DNA from: JAFNAG01 sp963824985 | GTDB lineage: Bacteria > Acidobacteriota > UBA6911 | DNA: 64,000 bases | Reading direction: 5' to 3' | NCBI GenBank assembly: GCA_963824985.1 | Contig: CAWGRQ010000043.1 | Location: 62,001-126,000, forward strand | In this document: positions 1-8,736 of the stretch, piece after piece | Layout of the letters: each line of letters starts with the position of its first letter | Position numbering within the stretch: position 1 is the stretch's first letter | Made by a program: the position numbers and the translations under genes | Notes under the pieces: model-generated | Seen by the model: only the letters and a program-made list of their open reading frames with translations | The model's database searches: none | Told to the model about the DNA's origin: nothing

Positions 1-307
1 CGCATACCCAGATGCTAAGCAGGGCTTCGGCCCCATGCAAGCACATCAGAATCGTCTTATTGGACACTGTTAATACAGCTTCGGTGCGCCTGCGCTCAGT
101 TTGACAATCGGGTCTCCGGAAAGAATGCCCATCCTGCAACAGCGAGCTCAGGCGGCAATGGGGTAATCCCGGCCCGGGCGCAATGGCGTCGGCACGCCGT
201 TATTTCATGGCAATAAATTAATTCTTCCGGAGGCACCCCGGGGAGCGATGGTCCGTGATTTTTTGGTTTCCAGAGGCGAGGGGCCGGGTTCTGGAGTATT
301 GATCGGC
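1..307. other. Left-edge stretch without a recognised gene
   Basis: I see no convincing coding sequence, RNA gene or terminator here. The plus-strand frame that opens at 248 runs antisense to the TPR gene and reads as a shadow. The stretch could be the 3' flank of that gene plus the flank of a gene lying outside the window. Confidence 0.4.
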
Positions 308-2479
308 CTATTTCTTTCCGGTCAGAGATTCCAGCATCGAGAGCGCTGCTGGGTTTTTCGGATTGATCTGCAGAACAAGCGTCAGTTGCCGGATGGCATC
401 ATCGATTTTCCCCGCGTTGGCCAGAGCCATGCCGAGGTTGACCTGAGCACTTTCGAATCCCGGCCTCAGGCGCACCGCCTCGGAGTATTGCGCGATGGCG
501 TCGCTGAATTTCCCCTGATCCGCCAGCACCAGCCCCAGATTGTTGTGGGCCTCGGCATAGCCGGGCTTAAGGCGCGCGGCCTCGGAAAACTGGTGGAATG
601 CTTCGTCGATCCTCCCTTCCCCGGCCAGAGCGAGACCCAGATTATTGTGGGCCTCGGCATAATCGGGGTCCAGGCGTACCGCTTCGGAAAAGTGGGCCAG
701 CGCCTCACCCGACTTTTTGGCGCCTGCCAGGGCGGCACCGAGAGCATTGTGCACCCGGGCCAGACTGGGATCGAGACGTAGGGCTTCGGAATATTCGGCG
801 ATGGCTTCGTCAAGCCTCCCCTGGAGGGAAAGAGCGAACGCCAGGTCGCCGTGAGCCCGGGCGGATTCGGGTTCGAGGCGCGCTGCGGCGGTCAGGGAGG
901 TGATTGCCTCGTCCGTTCTGCCTGCATTCGCTAAGGTTAATCCGAGGTTGCGCTGAGCTTCCGCAAAGCCGGGCCGAATGCGCACCGCCTCGGAGAAGTG
1001 CTTCATGGCCTCTTCAGTTCGGCCCTGCTCCCTGAGGACCATGCCCAGGGCATTGTGAGCGCGGTAGTTTTCCAGGTTGAGGGTGACTTCGGTGGTGTGC
1101 GTCCAGAGCGCAACGTTGTCCTTCCAGTACCCGACCTGGTTTCGGGCGGCAGCGGCGCAAGCCACGAGCACGAAGATGGAAGCAACCGCCAAGGCGCGAT
1201 GGGCATATTTCCAACGGTGCAGGAGTTCGGGCACGCCCCAGGCGACCATGATGAACAGTCCCACGAGCGGCACATACGTATACCGGTCGGCCATCGCCTG
1301 AATCCCGACCTGAACCAGGCCGATAACCGGCACCAGGGTGCCCAAAAACCAGAACCAGCCCACGGGAAGGTATGGTCGGCGGCGTGCTTCCCGGATGACC
1401 AGAAGGGTTACGCCGAGAAGAATCAGAACGGCACCGGCTACCCAGCCGGCGGAGATTGCCTGGGGATAGGGATACATAACCGCCAGGCGCGCAGGCCAGA
1501 CCATTTTGCCGATGTAGGCGACATAGGACACCAGCGCGTTTTCCAGACGCAGCGTCAGGGGATAGACATCGAGTCCGTTGACCGCCCCGCCCTGTTGCTG
1601 AACCATGAATGTAACGAGGCTCGACGCGGCAGCCATCATCAGCATCGGGATTTTTTCCAGCCACAACCAATGGGGGACGGTCCGAGCCGCCGGAGATGTG
1701 GAGGAATTGGGAGAGCCGGTATCCGCAGCCGCACCGGGCATCATACGCCGGAGAGGCCAGACATCCAGCAGGAGGAGCACGAAGGGGAGTGTGACCAGCA
1801 TCGGCTTCGCGAGCAGGCCCAGGGCAAAGCAGGCGGCCACGATCAGATACCGGACCACGCCCGGTTTGCGCACGTACCAGGCATAAGTACAGAGCGTGAG
1901 CATCCAGAACACAGTGCTCAACACATCCTTGCGCTCGGCGATCCAGGCGACTGACTCCACGTGCAGGGGATGGATGGCAAATAACCCGGACACGAAGGCG
2001 CTTCGGGCCGGCGCTCCGGTGGTGCGATAGAGAAAGGCGAACAGCAGGAGTGCTCCGGCGATGTGCAGAACCAGGCTGGTGAGATGGTGCAGGCCGGCAT
2101 TGACTCCATAGAACTGGACGTCGAGCATATGGGAAATCCAGGTCAGGGGATGCCAGTTAGCTGCATATCCGGAGGTGCAGGCCCATGCCAGGCCTCTCCA
2201 GGTCAGCCCCGCGAGAACCTGGGGGTTTTCGGTAACATAAGCCGGATCGTCGTAGGCGACAAAGTCATGATTCCGGATCGGACCAAAGACCAGCAGGTTG
2301 CCTGCGATCAGGGCCAGACCTATCCAGAGCGCCCACATGCGATTCCGGCGCCCGGCCTGCACATCCCCGGACCCGTGGGGCCGGCGAGCCGGAGAACCCT
2401 TTGTGGCTCCCCGGCGGGCGCGGGATTCGGCCTTGGACGCGGTTATTGGGTGTCGTTTTTCCGAGCGCTGTGCCTTCAT
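308..2479 (-). CDS. TMTC-like polytopic membrane protein with C-terminal TPR repeats
   Basis: The 723-residue protein has a basic N-terminal tail (1-47), a hydrophobic multi-span region (about 48-450) and seven consecutive 34-residue TPR units (about 470-710). The first lumenal/periplasmic loop carries the acidic motif NHDFVAYDDPAY, followed by W/H-rich segments. This resembles the GT-C fold of protein O-mannosyltransferases and TMTC proteins. Family knowledge suggests a lipid-linked sugar transferase, or an assembly protein whose TPR part binds partners. The substrate cannot be read from sequence. The fifth and sixth TPRs are nearly identical, suggesting recent internal duplication. It lies downstream of dnaB on the same strand, separated by a repeat element, so it may be a separate unit. 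The ATG at 2479 has only a weak upstream GGA. Confidence 0.85.
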   Translation of the reverse strand: MKAQRSEKRHPITASKAESRARRGATKGSPARRPHGSGDVQAGRRNRMWALWIGLALIAGNLLVFGPIRNHDFVAYDDPAYVTENPQVLAGLTWRGLAWACTSGYAANWHPLTWISHMLDVQFYGVNAGLHHLTSLVLHIAGALLLFAFLYRTTGAPARSAFVSGLFAIHPLHVESVAWIAERKDVLSTVFWMLTLCTYAWYVRKPGVVRYLIVAACFALGLLAKPMLVTLPFVLLLLDVWPLRRMMPGAAADTGSPNSSTSPAARTVPHWLWLEKIPMLMMAAASSLVTFMVQQQGGAVNGLDVYPLTLRLENALVSYVAYIGKMVWPARLAVMYPYPQAISAGWVAGAVLILLGVTLLVIREARRRPYLPVGWFWFLGTLVPVIGLVQVGIQAMADRYTYVPLVGLFIMVAWGVPELLHRWKYAHRALAVASIFVLVACAAAARNQVGYWKDNVALWTHTTEVTLNLENYRAHNALGMVLREQGRTEEAMKHFSEAVRIRPGFAEAQRNLGLTLANAGRTDEAITSLTAAARLEPESARAHGDLAFALSLQGRLDEAIAEYSEALRLDPSLARVHNALGAALAGAKKSGEALAHFSEAVRLDPDYAEAHNNLGLALAGEGRIDEAFHQFSEAARLKPGYAEAHNNLGLVLADQGKFSDAIAQYSEAVRLRPGFESAQVNLGMALANAGKIDDAIRQLTLVLQINPKNPAALSMLESLTGKK

Positions 2480-2615
2480 GATTTTCCAGCAGGAGCGGGG
2501 CGCGCCCCGCGGGGGAGGCGCACTGCGCCGGCAGCCACGGGCTTCTGCCTATCCGGCCGGCAAAGTATCGGCTCCGGTTTCCGGTGCACCATGCCCGCTC
2601 CTAAAGCCTCCCGCC

Positions 2616-2749
2616 AGCCCGCTTTTCTCACCAGATTTCGTAGCGAGGCGGCGCAGACCGGCATGGATACAAGGCGCCCGACCGAGCGCAACGCAGTAGA
2701 CATGCCCGGATCCGCCGCCGCAGTAGAAAGCTGGTGAGAAATGCGGGCT
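2616..2749. repeat. MITE-like element with 19-bp terminal inverted repeats (copy 1)
   Basis: The left end (2616-2634) and the reverse complement of the right end (2731-2749) agree at 18 of 19 bases and begin AGCCCGC. The 134-bp body has no coding sequence and occupies the gap between dnaB and the TMTC-like gene. A diverged copy in the opposite orientation is present at 57525-57698. The size, terminal repeats and second copy fit a non-autonomous miniature element. I see no transposase in the window. Confidence 0.65.
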
Positions 2750-2786
2750 AGGTCCTGGCGGCCGGTTATGCTTCATTTGTCGCAGA

Positions 2787-4130
2787 TTACGGCTCCTGAT
2801 ACAGGTTGGCGAACTTCGTGAACTGTTTCATGAAGGCGAGCTGGAATGTTCCGGTGGGACCGTTGCGCTGTTTGCCGACGATGATCTCTGCCACACCCTG
2901 GTTTTCCGCGGTCGGGTCGGCCATATCTTCCCGGTAGATGAACACAACGACGTCCGCATCCTGCTCGATGGAACCCGACTCCCGAAGATCGGAAAGCTGC
3001 GGGCGGTGGTCGCCACGCCGGGATTCGATGGCACGGTTCAACTGGGAGATCGCAATTACCGGGATGGCGATTTCTTTGGCGAGAGCCTTCAGCCCGCGTG
3101 ATATCTGTGAGATCTCCTGCGTTCGATTTTCGTAGCGCTGCGACGAGCCGCTCATCAGCTGCAGATAATCGATGATGAGCAGGTCCAGCCCGTGCTCGAG
3201 CTTGAGGCGGCGCGCTTTCGAGCGCATTTCCGTCATCGACATGGCCGCCATGTCATCGATGAAGATCTTGGCCTGCGACAGCGCGCCGGCGGCGCGACTC
3301 AACTTGGTCCAGTCTTCCTTATTGAGAAATCCGGTATTGACCTTGTGGGAATCGATTTCGGCTTCGGCGCACAGCAGGCGTTTCACCAGCTGTTCCCGGC
3401 TCATTTCCAGGGAGAAAATCCCCACGGATTGATGCTTCTTGAGCGCCACGAACTGGGCGATGTTCAGGCACAGGCTGGTTTTTCCCAACCCGGGCCGGGC
3501 AGCAACGATGACCAGGTCGGCCGGGTGCAAACCAGCCGTCATCTTGTCGAATTCCGTGAAGCCGGTTTCGACCCCCGTGACCAGGGTTTTGCGGTTGGCG
3601 ACCTTTTCAATTTCTTCGTAAACTGCGCTCACCAGGGGTTCGATGGGGGCAAAGCCGGTCTGGAACTGCCGGTTGGCGATGTCGAAGACCGCTCTTTCGA
3701 TGTCGAAGAGGATATCTTGAGCGGACTCATCGTTCTGGTAGCTGCGTGCCATGATCTCGTTTGAGACCTGGATTAGGCGTCGCAGGGTCGCCTTTTCCTT
3801 TACGATCAGTGCGTAGTGCTCGACGTTAACGACACGCGGCATGCCGTCGGTGAGACTTGCGAGGTAGGCGGCTCCGCCGGCGCTTTCGATTTCGTCCGCG
3901 CGCTGGAGTTCGTTTTTCAGCGTGACCAGGTCGATCGCGCTGGCATCCGCCGCCAGACTTGCCATTCGATCGAAGATCCGGCGGTGGCTTTCCAGGTAGA
4001 AATCATCGCGGCGTAATGTCTCCAGCACAACGTGGATCGACCGGTCGTCGAGCAGAATCGCCCCCAGGATGGACCGCTCGGCTTCCAGGTTGCACGGTAG
4101 CGTTTTTTCCAGGCTGATGTCAGTAGGCAT
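2787..4130 (-). CDS. dnaB: Replicative DNA helicase DnaB
   Basis: This 447-residue protein is full length for DnaB, the hexameric helicase that unwinds DNA ahead of the replisome and recruits primase. An N-terminal helical domain (about 10-120) opens with the typical LEAERSILGAILLD stretch. The RecA-like domain follows from about 180. Walker A is ARPGLGKTS near residue 211 and Walker B is LLIIDYLQLM near 318. The Arg-rich DNA-binding and arginine-finger segments are present toward the C-terminus. It is the last gene of an rpsF-rpsR-rplI-dnaB string, a very common bacterial arrangement, with 160 bp between rplI and dnaB. No intein or truncation is seen. The ATG at 4130 lacks a strong Shine-Dalgarno sequence. 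Confidence 0.97.
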   Translation of the reverse strand: MPTDISLEKTLPCNLEAERSILGAILLDDRSIHVVLETLRRDDFYLESHRRIFDRMASLAADASAIDLVTLKNELQRADEIESAGGAAYLASLTDGMPRVVNVEHYALIVKEKATLRRLIQVSNEIMARSYQNDESAQDILFDIERAVFDIANRQFQTGFAPIEPLVSAVYEEIEKVANRKTLVTGVETGFTEFDKMTAGLHPADLVIVAARPGLGKTSLCLNIAQFVALKKHQSVGIFSLEMSREQLVKRLLCAEAEIDSHKVNTGFLNKEDWTKLSRAAGALSQAKIFIDDMAAMSMTEMRSKARRLKLEHGLDLLIIDYLQLMSGSSQRYENRTQEISQISRGLKALAKEIAIPVIAISQLNRAIESRRGDHRPQLSDLRESGSIEQDADVVVFIYREDMADPTAENQGVAEIIVGKQRNGPTGTFQLAFMKQFTKFANLYQEP

Positions 4131-4290
4131 GGGGTTTCACGTCTTCGGAATGATGCAATTCTACACGAGCCCCATCGGGAGGGAAGCGCTATTTTGGAAT
4201 TGTTGCCGGGGAGCGCCGGCCACAAATGCCACAGGTTTCGCAAACTCAATGATTGGAATGTTTGTGGAATTCGTGGCCGGTCTGTACCAG

Positions 4291-4755
4291 TCAGGATTGC
4301 GCTTCGGCCTCGGGTTCGGCCTCGACGATCACCTTGATCGGAACCGTGACTTCGCGATGCAGGCGGATGGGAATGTGGTATTCGCCGATCGCCTTGATCG
4401 GGTCTTCGAGCTGGATTTTGCGTTTGTCGATATCGATCTTGTGGGTAATGAGGAAATCGGCGATGTCGAGCGCAGTGACGGAACCGTAGAGCGTCCCGCC
4501 TTCGCCGGTCTTGCGCCGGACGGTGACGACCAGCTTGACCAGGTCTTTTGCCAGGAGGCTTGCCGCCCCTTTCTCCCTCTGGTCGCGCCGCGCGGCCGCC
4601 AGCCGGTCGATCTCCATGATCTTGAGGTTACCCGGGGTCGATTCAACGGCAATGTGCCTCGGAATGAGGAAGTTACGGCCGTAACCAGGGGCCACCTTCA
4701 CCACCTCCCCGATTTTACCCAGATTTTCCACATCCTGTTTCAAAATTACTTTCAT
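4291..4755 (-). CDS. rplI: 50S ribosomal protein L9
   Basis: L9 is a large-subunit protein with two globular domains joined by a long helix. It binds 23S rRNA near the L1 stalk. The 154-residue protein begins MKVILKQDVENLGKIGEVV and keeps the N-terminal G-Y-G-R-N-F-L-I-P motif. The C-terminal domain ends in an acidic Glu-rich tail. I placed the start at the ATG at 4755, because it matches the family N-terminus and has GAGG/GGAG a few bases upstream. A longer in-frame extension to 4923 would overlap rpsR and encodes nothing L9-like. It sits 19 bp downstream of rpsR in the same operon. Confidence 0.96.
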   Translation of the reverse strand: MKVILKQDVENLGKIGEVVKVAPGYGRNFLIPRHIAVESTPGNLKIMEIDRLAAARRDQREKGAASLLAKDLVKLVVTVRRKTGEGGTLYGSVTALDIADFLITHKIDIDKRKIQLEDPIKAIGEYHIPIRLHREVTVPIKVIVEAEPEAEAQS

Positions 4756-4774
4756 AGTCTCCCCTCTGATTCCG

Positions 4775-5008
4775 TCAATCGGCGACGAACGGCAAAATCG
4801 CCATGTGTCTGGCGCGTTTGATGGCTTCCGACAGCTGCCGTTGATGCACGGAACAGACGCCGCTGATTCTTCGCGGCAGTATCTTGCCGCGTTCGGGAAT
4901 GAAATGGGAAAGGAGCTTCCCATCCTTGAAGTCGATGTAGCTGATCTTCTCAGCGCAGAACTTGCAGACGCGCTTGCGCTTGACAGAAAACCTCTTTGGA
5001 GCTGGCAT
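4775..5008 (-). CDS. rpsR: 30S ribosomal protein S18
   Basis: S18 binds S6 on the platform of the small subunit. The 77-residue product MPAPKRFSVKRKRVCKFCAE has the basic N-terminus with a C-x-x-C pair and the conserved R-R-I-S-G-V-C-x-x-H-Q-R block, which is normal for the family. A GTG at 5020 would add four residues (MIDS). The ATG at 5008 is preferred by family length, although both share the upstream AGAAAGG. The gene lies 27 bp after rpsF and 19 bp before rplI. Confidence 0.95.
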   Translation of the reverse strand: MPAPKRFSVKRKRVCKFCAEKISYIDFKDGKLLSHFIPERGKILPRRISGVCSVHQRQLSEAIKRARHMAILPFVAD

Positions 5009-5035
5009 AGAATCTATCACCCTTTCTTGGTTGAA

Positions 5036-5431
5036 TTATCCTATCGGTGCCGCGGGGGGCTCGCTGAAAGGCGCGAACTCCGCTGCCGGCTTGGCGACCG
5101 CCTTGCGCTGCCGCGTCGCCGTCATTTTCTCGGAGCGTTTCAGGTCCTCGTCGATCCGGACGGAAAGGAACCGGATGACGTGGTCCGCCACGCGAAACCG
5201 GCGCTCGAGCTCCGCGATGATGCTGCCGTCGGCTTCGAGTGTGAGGATGACGTAATAGCCGTCCCGAAACCTTTTGATTTTGTAGGCCAGGGATTTCTTG
5301 CCCCAGTTATCTACCTTCACCACTTTGCCGCTCTTGCTCTCCACCACGGTTTGCATTTGGGCGATGAACGCGTCCAGCTCTTCCGGGGCCAGGGTCGGTG
5401 CGGCGATGAAAGCTACTTCGTAAGTTCTCAC
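5036..5431 (-). CDS. rpsF: 30S ribosomal protein S6
   Basis: The 131-residue protein starts MRTYEVAFIAAPTLAPEEL and contains the ferredoxin-like core with VVKVDNWGKKSLAYKI and the Y-Y-V-I-L-T-L-E-A-D strand, as in S6. S6 pairs with S18, encoded directly downstream. The C-terminal 30 residues (after ATRQRK) form an Ala/Pro-rich tail longer than in E. coli without the poly-Glu extension. It is 23 bp downstream of pth, and the spacing through this block suggests cotranscription. Confidence 0.95.
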   Translation of the reverse strand: MRTYEVAFIAAPTLAPEELDAFIAQMQTVVESKSGKVVKVDNWGKKSLAYKIKRFRDGYYVILTLEADGSIIAELERRFRVADHVIRFLSVRIDEDLKRSEKMTATRQRKAVAKPAAEFAPFSEPPAAPIG

Positions 5432-5454
5432 AGGCGTGTCTCCTTTTTCCTGCT

Positions 5455-6015
5455 TCAGGCATTAAAGACGGACATGGCGCGCGCCACGCCGTCGCCGATC
5501 ATCATTCGTACGGCCTGCGCGGCCCTTTCGATCATTTCCTTCAGTTCCGCCGTCCGGTGCCGCGGAAACTCCCCGAGCGCGAACTCGGCTTTGTCGGCGG
5601 GCATCTGTTCCGCTCCGACGCCTAGCCGTACGCGGACGATCTCGTCACTGTTGAGCGCCCCGATGATCGATCCCATCCCGCGGTGGCCTCCCGCGGATCC
5701 CCGCTCCCGGATCCGGATCCGGCCCAGGGGGAGGTTAAAATCATCAAAGATCACGATCGTCTGCCCCGGATCGATCCGGTATTCCGCCAGCAACAGCTGG
5801 ACCGCGTGCCCACTGACATTCATGAAGGTGAGCGGCTTCGCCAGCAGCGCCTTTTCGCCGGCAATCGTGACCGGGCATACCTGCGACTGGCATCGATGCA
5901 GCCAGCATCCGGCGGCCGACTCGCGGGCCAGTTCGTCCGCCACCATGAAGCCGGCGTTGTGCCGGGTCCGTTCGTAACGGACTCCGGGATTGCCAAGTCC
6001 CACAATGAGTTTCAC
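5455..6015 (-). CDS. pth: Peptidyl-tRNA hydrolase
   Basis: Pth releases peptides from prematurely dissociated peptidyl-tRNA. The 186-residue protein begins MKLIVGLGNPGVRYERTRHN and contains the catalytic His of the T-R-H-N-A-G-F motif (about residue 19). It also has KPLTFMNVSG with the substrate-binding Asn, and the I-F-D-D-F-N-L-P-L-G catalytic Asp segment, followed by GGHRGMGSI. Length and motif order are standard. It follows rplY by 14 bp. The rplY-pth-rpsF order is common in many phyla and supports a single translation-related operon. Confidence 0.96.
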   Translation of the reverse strand: MKLIVGLGNPGVRYERTRHNAGFMVADELARESAAGCWLHRCQSQVCPVTIAGEKALLAKPLTFMNVSGHAVQLLLAEYRIDPGQTIVIFDDFNLPLGRIRIRERGSAGGHRGMGSIIGALNSDEIVRVRLGVGAEQMPADKAEFALGEFPRHRTAELKEMIERAAQAVRMMIGDGVARAMSVFNA

Positions 6016-6029
6016 GGCTCAGGATCGGG

Positions 6030-6734
6030 CTATTTCGATTCGGGCTTCGATTTCTCAGGCGGCTTGCCGGGTTTCCCCTTCTCTTCGCCTTCGCCACCCT
6101 CCTCCAATGCCTTCCCCTTGCGGATTACTTCCGGCTCGGCGGGCGTTGGCGGCAAGGCCTCGACAACTTCTTCCTTCACCGGCGGCACGATCGTCACGAT
6201 GACAATCTCGGGATCGCTGAGGATCCTGACCTTGGGATCCACCGGCAGGTTTTTGACCCGGATGTAGTCGTTGATCTTGAGGCGGCTGACATCCACCTTG
6301 ATCGATTCGGGAATATCCGAAGGCAAGCACTCCACTTCCAGCGAGCGCGATACCACATCCATGATTCCGCCGTCGACCTTGACCCCCTCGGCATCCCCGG
6401 ACATTTCGACATCAACGGTGAGCTTGAGGAGTTGGTCCATCGCGATCTCATACAGGTCGGCGTGAATGAGGTTGCCGCGCACGGGATCGAGCTGGTAATC
6501 CTTCACCATCACGTTCGCCTGCGCCCCGCCATCCACGGTCACGGCAAAAATGGTATTGTGGCCGCTCTGCGAGTGGAGGATGTCCGAGATTGCATCGGGA
6601 TCCACCTGCAGCGGGAGCGGGGCGCGTCCGGCGCCATAGACTACCGCCGGAATCCTCCCCGAGGTGCGCAGACGCCGGTTGGCATTTTTGCCCGCGGGAT
6701 CCCGCCGTTGAGCTTCAATCACGATTTGTTGCAT
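6030..6734 (-). CDS. rplY: 50S ribosomal protein L25/general stress protein Ctc
   Basis: The 234-residue protein has the N-terminal L25 5S-rRNA-binding domain (about 1-95; RRLRTSGRIPAVVYG, then the strand pair ending in VRGNLIHADLYEI). A Ctc-type C-terminal beta domain follows (about 96-185). The last 50 residues are a Pro/Glu/Lys-rich, probably disordered tail. This is the long Ctc form rather than the roughly 95-residue E. coli L25. AAGGAG lies about nine bases before the ATG at 6734. It sits between prs and pth, the usual location in many bacteria. Confidence 0.95.
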   Translation of the reverse strand: MQQIVIEAQRRDPAGKNANRRLRTSGRIPAVVYGAGRAPLPLQVDPDAISDILHSQSGHNTIFAVTVDGGAQANVMVKDYQLDPVRGNLIHADLYEIAMDQLLKLTVDVEMSGDAEGVKVDGGIMDVVSRSLEVECLPSDIPESIKVDVSRLKINDYIRVKNLPVDPKVRILSDPEIVIVTIVPPVKEEVVEALPPTPAEPEVIRKGKALEEGGEGEEKGKPGKPPEKSKPESK

Positions 6735-6751
6735 GAAATCCGACTCCTTCC

Positions 6752-7714
6752 TTAAACGAATAAATTGCTGACGCTGGTTTCCTCATGGATGCTGCGGATG
6801 GCCTTGGCCAGCAGGCCGGCCACACTCAGGATCTTCATGTTGGGCAGCATCATCGATTCATCAATCCGCACGGTATTGGTCAGGATGATCTCCTCCAGCG
6901 GCGCCTTTCTCAGTCTCTCCATGGCGGGTCCGCTCAGAACCGCATGCGTGGCGCAGGAGAAGATCCGTCTGGCTTTGTGCTTTTTCAGGGCCGCCACGGT
7001 GTTCACCAGCGTCCCGGCCGTATCCACCATGTCGTCGCAGATGATGACGTTTCTTCCCGCCACCCGGCCGATGATGTTCATGACTTCCGCGGTATTGGCC
7101 GACGTCCGCCTCTTGTCGACCACGGCCAGGTCGGCGTTCAGCCGCTTGGCAAAGGCGCGCGCGCGTTCCACCCCTCCGGCATCGGGCGACACGATCGTCA
7201 GATCCGGCAGCTCCAGCTTCTGGAGGTAGTCGAGCAGCACCGGGGCGGCAAAAAGATGGTCCACCGGAATGTTGAAAAAACCCTGAATCTGCCCGGCATG
7301 CAGATCCATGGTCAGGATCCGGTCGGCGCCCGCGGCGGTCAGCAGGTCCGCCACCAGCTTGGAACTTATCGCCACCCTGGGTTTGTCCTTGCGATCCTGC
7401 CGGGCATAGCCGTAATAGGGAATGACGGCCGTGATGCGGGCGGCCGAGGAGCGCTTGAAAGCATCGATCATGATCAGCAGCTCCATGATGTTGTCATTCA
7501 CGGGTAAGCAGGTCGGTTGAATGACGAACACATCTTTGCCGCGCACATTTTCCATGATTTGAACATAAAGCTCCCCGTCGCTAAACCGCGCGAGATTCGC
7601 CTGTCCCGGCGGAATCCGTAACCGCCGGCAGATTTCCAAGGCCAGGGAAGTGTTGGCGTTGCCGGAAAACGCTTTGAGCTCTCCATTGACGGGCCTGAAT
7701 CCTCTGGGCTTCAT
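6752..7714 (-). CDS. prs: Ribose-phosphate pyrophosphokinase (PRPP synthase)
   Basis: Prs makes PRPP from ribose 5-phosphate and ATP for nucleotide, His and Trp synthesis. The 320-residue protein has the class I layout: N-terminal LKAFSGNANTSLA, the YARQDRKDKPR ATP/flexible-loop region (about 110-120), and DLHAGQIQGFF with the catalytic His and metal-binding residues. The PRPP-binding loop is VIICDDMVDTAGT (about 228-240). It is 17 bp upstream of rplY and follows tRNA-Gln, an order also found in other phyla. The start at 7714 gives a slightly longer N-terminus than the E. coli enzyme. Confidence 0.97.
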   Translation of the reverse strand: MKPRGFRPVNGELKAFSGNANTSLALEICRRLRIPPGQANLARFSDGELYVQIMENVRGKDVFVIQPTCLPVNDNIMELLIMIDAFKRSSAARITAVIPYYGYARQDRKDKPRVAISSKLVADLLTAAGADRILTMDLHAGQIQGFFNIPVDHLFAAPVLLDYLQKLELPDLTIVSPDAGGVERARAFAKRLNADLAVVDKRRTSANTAEVMNIIGRVAGRNVIICDDMVDTAGTLVNTVAALKKHKARRIFSCATHAVLSGPAMERLRKAPLEEIILTNTVRIDESMMLPNMKILSVAGLLAKAIRSIHEETSVSNLFV

Positions 7715-7745
7715 GCTGATTCGTTCTCCTGGAAACTCTGCGATA

Positions 7746-7820
7746 TGGCTGGGGCGGGAGGATTCGAACCTCCGAATGCAGGTTCCAAAGACCTGTGTCT
7801 TACCGCTTGACGACGCCCCA
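7746..7820 (-). tRNA. tRNA-Gln (anticodon UUG), CCA encoded
   Basis: Read on the minus strand, a 72-nt cloverleaf plus encoded CCA can be folded. The acceptor stem TGGGGCG pairs with CGCCCCA. The anticodon stem CAGGT/ACCTG flanks the loop CTTTGGA, which gives anticodon TTG. The T-arm GGAGG-TTCGAAT-CCTCC is canonical. The discriminator is G, followed by genomic CCA (7746-7748). The gene lies 26 bp downstream of ispE and 31 bp upstream of prs and may be processed from the operon transcript. Confidence 0.96.
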
Positions 7821-7845
7821 GTATTCGATTCCGGTTTGTCGACGA

Positions 7846-8736
7846 TTACCCAAACATGCCCTGGAGATACTCAACGCGGGAAAGGGTCTTCGTCGGAAAC
7901 ACTCGCCAGGACTCCCGCCCTATCGGGCTGCGGGAGGCTGCAAGCGCTGACTCCTCATCTGAGAAGAATCCGAAGACAGAGGATCCGCTGCCGGACAACA
8001 TGGTTGCCACCGCTCCGCGTGCCGCCAGAAAATCCTTGGCTTCCCGCACGGCCGGATAGGCAGGGAGGATCGAAGTCTCGAAGTCATTAAAGATCCCGGT
8101 CAGCCATTCGGAATCATATTCCAGCCGACCGCACAAACTCTGAATTCTATGAGTGGTTTGCGGGGATGTCAACAGCAAATTCAGGGAGGCGTATGCGGCG
8201 GCGGTGGAAATATGGACGCCGGGGCACACCACTACGAGGTGCGCGGTCCGGATTTCGGGGAGCGGATACAGCTCCTCACCGCGCCCGATCCCCAGGGCGG
8301 TGCCGCCAAGGAGGAAAAAGGGGACATCTGAGCCGATGTTCGCCGCGATCCTCTGCAGTTCCGCAGCCGGGATTTCCAGGTTCCAGAACCGGCACAACCC
8401 GAGGAGGGCGGCCGCAGCGTTGCTGCTCCCGCCACCCATTCCGGAGCCCGGTGGAATGTGTTTGTCAAGGTACAGGCCGGCGCCCGTGGGAGGGTCGGCG
8501 ATGCGCGCCAGCGCTGCGGCAGCACGCCAGACCGTATTCTCCTCCGTCGGAACCGATGCCAGGTTGTTGCAGTGCAGCTCAAGCCCGGCGGCAGGGCGGA
8601 TTTCCAGGTCATCGTGCAGGCCGATGCTCTGGAAAACGGTGCGGATCTCATGGAAGCTGTCGGTACGCTTCCCAAGAACGGCCAGCGCCAGATTTACCTT
8701 GGCAAAGGAGCGGATGCGGATCGATGTGGGTTTCAA
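7846..8736 (-). CDS. ispE: 4-diphosphocytidyl-2-C-methyl-D-erythritol kinase
   Basis: IspE phosphorylates CDP-methylerythritol in the MEP isoprenoid pathway. The 296-residue GHMP kinase begins SFAKVNLALAVLGKR after a short N-terminal segment, with the family K-x-N-L motif. The ATP-binding glycine loop is PPGSGMGGGSSNAAAALL (about 92-110). A C-terminal GHMP motif 3 (MLSGSGSSVFGFF) is near 255. Its ATG overlaps the stop of the upstream TPR gene (8733-8736, ATGA-type), indicating translational coupling. Confidence 0.95.
   Translation of the reverse strand: MKPTSIRIRSFAKVNLALAVLGKRTDSFHEIRTVFQSIGLHDDLEIRPAAGLELHCNNLASVPTEENTVWRAAAALARIADPPTGAGLYLDKHIPPGSGMGGGSSNAAAALLGLCRFWNLEIPAAELQRIAANIGSDVPFFLLGGTALGIGRGEELYPLPEIRTAHLVVVCPGVHISTAAAYASLNLLLTSPQTTHRIQSLCGRLEYDSEWLTGIFNDFETSILPAYPAVREAKDFLAARGAVATMLSGSGSSVFGFFSDEESALAASRSPIGRESWRVFPTKTLSRVEYLQGMFG

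Noticed and set aside
4756..4923. N-terminal extension of L9 to 4923
   Set aside because: It would overlap rpsR, lacks L9 similarity, and the ATG at 4755 has a good ribosome-binding site.
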